Source: Brachionus rotundiformis
Taxonomy: Eukaryota; Rotifera; Eurotatoria; Ploima; Brachionidae
Direction: 5' to 3'
DNA length: 64,000 nt
Assembly: GCA_016802295.1 (NCBI GenBank)
Contig: JAESIW010000180.1
Location: 4,819,975 to 4,883,974 of the forward strand
Shown here piece by piece: positions 59,008 to 64,000 of the stretch. The notes beneath the pieces were generated by a model. That model was not told where the DNA came from. It worked only from the letters and a program-made list of their open reading frames with translations, and did no database searches. Positions within the stretch are counted from its first letter, which is position 1; every line of letters starts with the position of its first letter. Made by a program: the position numbers and the translations under genes.

Positions 59008-59331
59008 TTGATATCTGATCTATCCACCGATCGGGCCAAATTCAATCGATTAATTGAGCAACTAACTGTTTCATTTCCTTTTTTAAATTCAAATTCATCA
59101 TTTATGAAAGCTTCAGTTGAATTACTTAAAATTAAAAGTTGGAAACTAGCAAAATGTGATTATTCAATTCAAAATGATAACAATAATTGTGGTATATTTG
59201 TAAGCTTCTTTCTTAAATGTCTTGTAGAGGAAAAACCACTTATTTTCAAAACACTTGAAAATTCACTTCTTAAAATGCGTTCAGAAATGGTACGAATTTT
59301 CAGAAAAAATTCAAGTGAGAATTTCTGTTAA
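59008..59331 (+). pseudogene. Ulp1/SENP (C48) protease C-terminal fragment joined to RAQFNR repeat
   Basis: The frame reads DRAKFNRLIEQLTVSF, then a segment with KIKSWKLAKCDYSIQNDNN followed by NCGIFVSFFLKCL and a helix ending KMRSEMVRIF. The pair Q(x5)CG with a following hydrophobic helix is the oxyanion Gln and nucleophile Cys of Ulp1 proteases. The His and Asp part that should lie before it is missing, so this is a fragment. Ulp1 domains are often carried by DNA transposons. No ATG is well supported. Confidence 0.6.
59024..59100 (+). repeat. 77-bp inverted repeat, right arm
   Basis: Partner of 58547-58623; three mismatches. Similarity ends within a few bases of the splice donor seen in the other copy. 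Confidence 0.9.
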
Positions 59332-59449
59332 AAATGTGGTTCGGAGAAAACTTGTGGTTAAATCAAGTCATTATAAATATTCAAAGTTATTTTTTAAAAT
59401 GAATGCTTTCATAAATTTATCAGTAGTTAAACTGCAGCATAGAGGTTAA

Positions 59450-59960
59450 CTAAGTAAAACTCTAGCATTCGCTTCTTTTTGTTTCGGCATCCATCTAGCT
59501 TCGCTTTAAAATTACTCAGGTTTTTTGCATTTACCACATATTCCGGTGGTTTGTTCCATCCATTCACTACTCAATTTGTAAAAAAGTTAAATCTAAAAAC
59601 ACAATTTTTTACATGTTAACGCGTTAGACAATAGCTATTACTCCTTAATTCTTATATTCAGCTCCCTGATCTTATGTTTCGACTTAAGTTGATTCCACTA
59701 TAATGGAGTTGTTTACCACTTTGTACATTTGGATTAGATAACCTCTAAATCTTTTTGTCCTCAGGTTAGTTAATTCTAGTTTTGACAAACATTGATGATA
59801 GTCCAAATCACGCAGTTCTGGAATCAACCTTGTTGCTCTTAGTATAACTTTCTCAAGCTCATTTATATCCTTTTCCAAATATGGGCATCATGCACTGACA
59901 GCATACTCCAGGTGCAGTGTCACCATAGAACACTACAATAGTTTGATACTCTCTATACGC
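59450..59960 (-). mobile_element. CR1-like LINE reverse transcriptase C-terminal fragment
   Basis: On the minus strand, reading from about 59960: YAVSA, stop, CPYLEKDINELEK, then RATRLIPELRDLDY, LELTNLRTKRFRGYLIQMYK, and after breaks VVNGWNKPPEYVVNA. This series (RRATKLIPELR ... RRLRGDLIQTYK ... WNxLP) is the standard end of CR1/Jockey reverse transcriptases. Several stops interrupt it; non-functional. Confidence 0.8.
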
Positions 59961-60892
59961 GGATACTTAAATGCTTTCCAAGCTATACCCAACATTTTAT
60001 TATGAGAATTGAGAAATAAAAAACAATGTACAAAAAATTTTATTAAAAAATTTATTTTATTTTCATTATTTGATAAATCAAAATTTTTTAAAATAAATTA
60101 GAAAAAAAAACACTGCTTTTTAGTGCAACAAACTTTGTTGTATTTTTTTTTACCTAAAATAAAAATTTTATTTTCTTTTTTTAGATAAACAAAATTTTTT
60201 TTTTTTCTAAGATAGAAAAAAAAATTCTTTATCAATAATTAATAGTGATCAAAATTTCCTAAAATAAAACATATTAATGTATCGTTTTATCCGTCATAAC
60301 TCCTAATTTAAAACGAACCACAAAAAAATTAATGCTAATTACTATTTGGTCCTACAAAAAACCATTACCTATTGATCATCTGATTTGAAACTATTTAGAA
60401 AAAAAGTCAGATAAACTTTTAAAAACTATACAAATTTCTCTAAAATTTTTTAATTATGCTTTAAAAAAAGGGGACTATGAAAGATGTTTATTCAATAATT
60501 TATTAAAACAATTAAAGGATTGTTGTTGTATTTATTTTTTAATAAATTATACGCGTAATCTTAATAAACCTCAAAAATTTCGTTTCAAAAGTTTTATTTT
60601 AAAAATCATTGATTTATAATTGATTATGTCAATAATAATAAAATTTTAAAAAAAAGATTACTACAAAATTAAACAAACTCTTGATTTGTTTTCTTGAAGT
60701 TGACTATTTAAATTTCAGTTTTTTTGTTTTTCATTCGTTTGAAATATCATAAATTTCCGAACTACGATGATAACAATGAAATGTATGGACTTTTGTTAGA
60801 AAAAGTCTATGCTAAATAAAGACGATGCTTTGGTTGATTTTAAAGGAGGCATAAATCAAACTATAAAAATGTAGCAAGCAGTAGATATTTAT

Positions 60893-60926
60893 AAATAAAA
60901 AGCATTATTTCAGATTCATTCGATTT
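60893..60926. repeat. 34-bp direct repeat, copy A
   Basis: Identical to 61135-61168, 242 bp apart, same orientation. Confidence 0.85.
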
Positions 60927-61134
60927 AATTTTTTTAATGTAATTAGAAACTGTCGTTAATACCCAAATATAACGACAAATCGTTAAGATCAAGCTTTTAC
61001 TTTAAAAAAATTTATATAATGGATCTTATTGTTTTTCATAAAAAGTGAATTTTTTTCTTTTCACCTGAATAGAATTCGATGTTACTTTATTAGTTTCTAT
61101 GCCAATCACAACCATATTTGGAATTTTAAAAAGA

Positions 61135-61168
61135 AAATAAAAAGCATTATTTCAGATTCATTCGATTT
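61135..61168. repeat. 34-bp direct repeat, copy B
   Basis: Identical to 60893-60926. Confidence 0.85.
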
Positions 61169-61342
61169 CGATATCAAGTAATCAAATTACTTGAAAAAAA
61201 TTATATTGATTTTTAAGAAATTTCGTTTATTAATAGCAGAAATCGGTGTATTTGTTCTATGTTTTGTTAATGAGATAATGTTAATGAGACGTTTTTATGG
61301 ATTATATGCTTTTACGTCCCATATTATTTAGATAATATTTAG

Positions 61343-63330
61343 TTCTCAAGAGAACTTTATTTACCTGAGTTTAATGTTGATATTATTTCTATTCGGTTAA
61401 GTGATATTTTAAATTCAAATGCAAATTTGGAATTAGAAAGTAGTGAATCAATAAAATGTTCTTATTGTAAAAGTTTTTTTTGCGAAATGTTTTCTCAAAA
61501 TAATGTACAAAATATTTGGACTTGTCAATTTTGTTCAAAAGATAATACATTATTTAAGACTAATTTAGAAAATAAAAATTTAATGGATGTCAAGTATAAA
61601 AAAAATGAAGCGACAGAAATTAGTTTTTTAAAAGTCTCAGAGAGTAAAATATTTGTAATTTGCCTTGATATTTCTGGAAGTCGAATTAATATTGTAAAAA
61701 AGGTAAGCATTAAAGCAATTGAAGAAATATTTAGAAAAAGTCCACAAAATAAGGTGGCCTTAGAAACTTTTAATTCGGAGTCCTTTTACTATCGAGACGG
61801 CAATTTAAAGCAAAAAATTGAACAAGGATCAGAAAATTTAAATAATATACAAATTATTGACCAAATTAAAAATAAATCTTCTAGATTAAGAACAATTCAG
61901 GAGTCTTTTCTCGATTTGAAACAAAAAATAGGAAATTTAACAGCAGGTGGTGGTACAAGAATAAAATCAGCGTTAATTGAGACTGTTTTATTGGCTTCGG
62001 CTGAGTCAAATTCACAAGTTTTACTTTGCACAGATGGAGAAGCAGAGGATAGAGACGAAGAAATTTAAAAAAAAATAGAAAAATTTTGTAATGAATCAGG
62101 ATTTATCAAAATAAATGTAATTATTTTTCCAGATAGTTGTAATTTAAAGTCACTTGGTATTCTAGCTAGTGAAACAAAATGTTTATTGGAAAATTTGGCA
62201 AATTTTGAACAATTTAGCCGATCATTTATTGAAGCTGCAGATAATTTTATCAGGAAAAAAAAAAACCATAATACTAAGCTAGTTATTTCGGCGCAAGAAA
62301 ATATTAGTTTCGAAAATTTAAATCAAAACATTTATGAAAAAGAATCAGTTGATTCAAATGAACAAGAAATTTTAATAAATTTTCAACAAAAAAAACTAAG
62401 TAAAGAACAAAAAGAATTTTATTTTCAATTTCAATCTGAAACAAATGATTCAATTAGAGTTGAAACAAAAAATTAAAAAATGAAACCAAAATTAATGAGA
62501 AATTAGTTTTTGCGTACTTAATTAATAAATTGGCTAATTTAACTCTTAATAATGATTTAGCTGATGCGATAAAATATGCAGATAAATTTTCAAATTATAC
62601 AAGAAAACTTTTATTTAAATCAGAAGAAGCGAAAAAAATTAGACAATCAAAAAAATGATGAATTTTACCTTTTATTTCACAAATATAAAAATGTCATGTC
62701 ATATGATATCATATTGGTTAAAAGATTTCTTAATCTTCCAAAAATAGAAAACAAATTTTAAAATGAATTTGAAACAAATGAAAAATTTAATTCTTTCAAG
62801 AAAAATATTAATGAGATATTTGAAATTCTAAATCTAAAACAATTTGGAATTGAATGGAAATTTAATATTTTTAAATTGCTTTTATCAGTAAAATTAATCG
62901 AGAATTCAACGGAAATAATAAAATTTCTAAATAAAAATTTTAAATCCAAAAATCATTCAGCTGAAAAAACTAAATTATTCAAGATTGAAGACTTTTTTAT
63001 ATTAATAAATAAAGATATGAATTTTTATCACAAATTTGAACGAAAAAAACATCAATATTTTTCAAATTTAAAAGATGATCTGAATTTTCTTCTCACCACA
63101 TTATGAAAGAAAGGATTATAAGAAGTTTGTTCAAAGCATGACACTAAAGTTAATTGAATTTTTTAATGAACAATCATTTTATAACGAAAAAAGAAATGAA
63201 AAAGAAAAACAACAAAGAGTAGAAAATGAAATAAAAAGCGATAACTCAAGTGACGAATAACTAGACGAACAAGTATACGAAAATGAATCTTTAGCACAAG
63301 AAAAGAAATATACAACAATGCCAAAAAGTA
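61343..63330 (+). pseudogene. Decayed zinc-ribbon plus von Willebrand A protein (cpRAS1-like), no introns
   Basis: A coding-like stretch of about 650 codons broken by in-frame stops (TAA 62066, TAA 62759, TGA 63104) and by frame changes near 62470 and 62650. The first part has a Zn ribbon (CSYCKSFFC ... WTCQFCSKDN) followed by a vWA domain with MIDAS motif FVICLDISGSR, GNLTAGGGTRIKSALIET and QVLLCTDGEAEDRDEE. That order (Sec23-like ribbon, then vWA) is known in circularly permuted Ras protein 1 of Dictyostelium and some animals. The sequence after the first stop still reads like protein (INVIIFPDSCNLKSLGILA), so decay is recent. A long Glu/Lys/Asn-rich tail follows. No Ras part was found. No introns, so it may be a retrocopy. 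Confidence 0.6.
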
Positions 63331-63589
63331 ACCCTAAAATCACCAATTTATTTTACTAATTATTGCCAAAACTTTAAAAAATGTTAGCATATGACACAAA
63401 TTAAGTTTTTTGTTTTTTTTTTGGCAAAATGCTATTTTTTGTACATTTTTATATTTTTACATTCTTGAGATGAGAAAAAAAAATCTCAAAATCAAAAAAT
63501 CTAAAAAAATTTTCATTCGAAAAAGTAATAATAAATTCGCAATTAATTAAAAGGGATTTTCAAAAAATTATCTTTGGTTTTTACACAAA

Positions 63590-64000
63590 GCATTTAAAAA
63601 TAGATGCTCCTTACAAACTCATTTCCATCAAGGTTTCCCAGTCTGTATGATTGGTATTACTGATCGCCAAAATCACTTATCCGTTTGGTTTTTGTATTTA
63701 AACCAACGAAACAGGAAATGACTTCAATTTCCTTTTTGAATAACTTAAAAAAGTTGTTTTCGATGTGATGCAACTGCAGTATTCGCAAAAGATTGAAAAA
63801 GCAGAAGGTGCGGAAACAATTACCAATGGATTTCAAGAAGCATTCGCTGATATTTTAGAAAAGAGAGAGATATGCTTTGCTCATGTAATACGTAAGGTAG
63901 ACGAGCAACTGAATAGTTTCATCACCGAAGCCCAGAAAATAAATCATAAATCTTATTTATAGACAATTTTCTTGACTATTTTTGCTGGGAGTGGACTACA
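63590..64000 (+). pseudogene. MULE transposase fragment, broken, running to window edge
   Basis: Reading across one frame change: APYKLISIKV, FPVCMIGITDRQNH, PFGFCI, stop, TNETGNDFNFLFE, stop, LKKVVFDVMQLQYSQ, then EGAETITNGFQEAF and CFAHVIRKVDEQL. The series FPVCxxGITDxxxHFxPxGxxxTxxE...FLF is the MULE domain core of Mutator-like transposases. At least two stops and one frameshift show it is dead. It may continue beyond position 64000. No terminal inverted repeat was seen. Confidence 0.7.

Larger units (their letters stand above)
59961..61342. other. Non-coding AT-rich spacer in repeat region
   Basis: About 1.4 kb with long A and T tracts and no supported ORF. It contains one pair of 34-bp direct repeats at 60893 and 61135. 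Confidence 0.5.

Noticed and set aside
61343..63330. Reassigned TAA codon explaining the in-frame stops
   Set aside because: TAA ends many well-defined genes here (CMIP, PSMC5, POMP, RPL27), so the standard code holds; frame changes also indicate decay.
1..64000. tRNA, rRNA, CRISPR or bacterial operon structure
   Set aside because: No cloverleaf-like or rRNA-like segment and no regularly spaced repeats were noticed; genes are spliced and eukaryotic. A covariance-model scan was not possible.

Overview
This is a very AT-rich window from an animal nuclear genome. Genes are split by short GT-AG introns, mostly about 45-100 bp. Clear animal genes (RAB3, PAR6, Pitx, netrin, CMIP, STRA6-like receptor, proprotein convertase) exclude fungi, plants and bacteria. 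Base composition, compact introns and CR1-like LINE debris would suit a monogonont rotifer such as Brachionus, but that is inference, not proof.

The first 53 kb is an ordinary, fairly dense gene region. From left to right it holds: the 5' end of an FBXL4-like gene (-); RAB3 (-) with two possible last exons; a STRA6-like multipass receptor (-) preceded by C-type lectin and EGF exons that may belong to the same gene; CMIP (-); PAR6 (+); the PQ-loop protein SLC66A2 (+); Pitx (-); TRAPPC8 (-) head-to-head with GSKIP (+); a C2H2 zinc-finger gene (+); netrin (-); ZNF830 (-) head-to-head with proteasome ATPase PSMC5 (+); a 78-residue GPI-anchored-like glycopeptide (-); proteasome assembly factor POMP (-); RPL27 (+); a kexin/furin-type convertase (+); and a ZCCHC2/ZCCHC14-like zinc-knuckle gene (+). 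I rebuilt most multi-exon genes by hand. Each complete model closes with a total length divisible by three, and the proteins have family-typical order and length. POMP and the glycopeptide are made of exons too short to appear as long ORFs.

From about 54.6 kb to the end the window is mobile-element debris. It holds a minus-strand LINE whose reverse transcriptase has lost its YxDD segment, two CR1-like 3' fragments, three copies of a short coding repeat (RAQFNR-type), one joined to a Ulp1/C48 protease tail, a decayed zinc-ribbon plus von Willebrand A gene without introns, and a broken MULE transposase.

Points for a second look: a possible lectin-EGF-STRA6 fusion receptor; RAB3 alternative C-termini; 3' splice-site-like AG just before the ATG of at least seven genes (spliced leader or 5' UTR introns); the GPI-type mini-protein; an exact 152-bp duplication from the convertase; and a repeat copy whose similarity stops at an exon edge, as in a retrocopy. 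No tRNA, rRNA or CRISPR was recognised.
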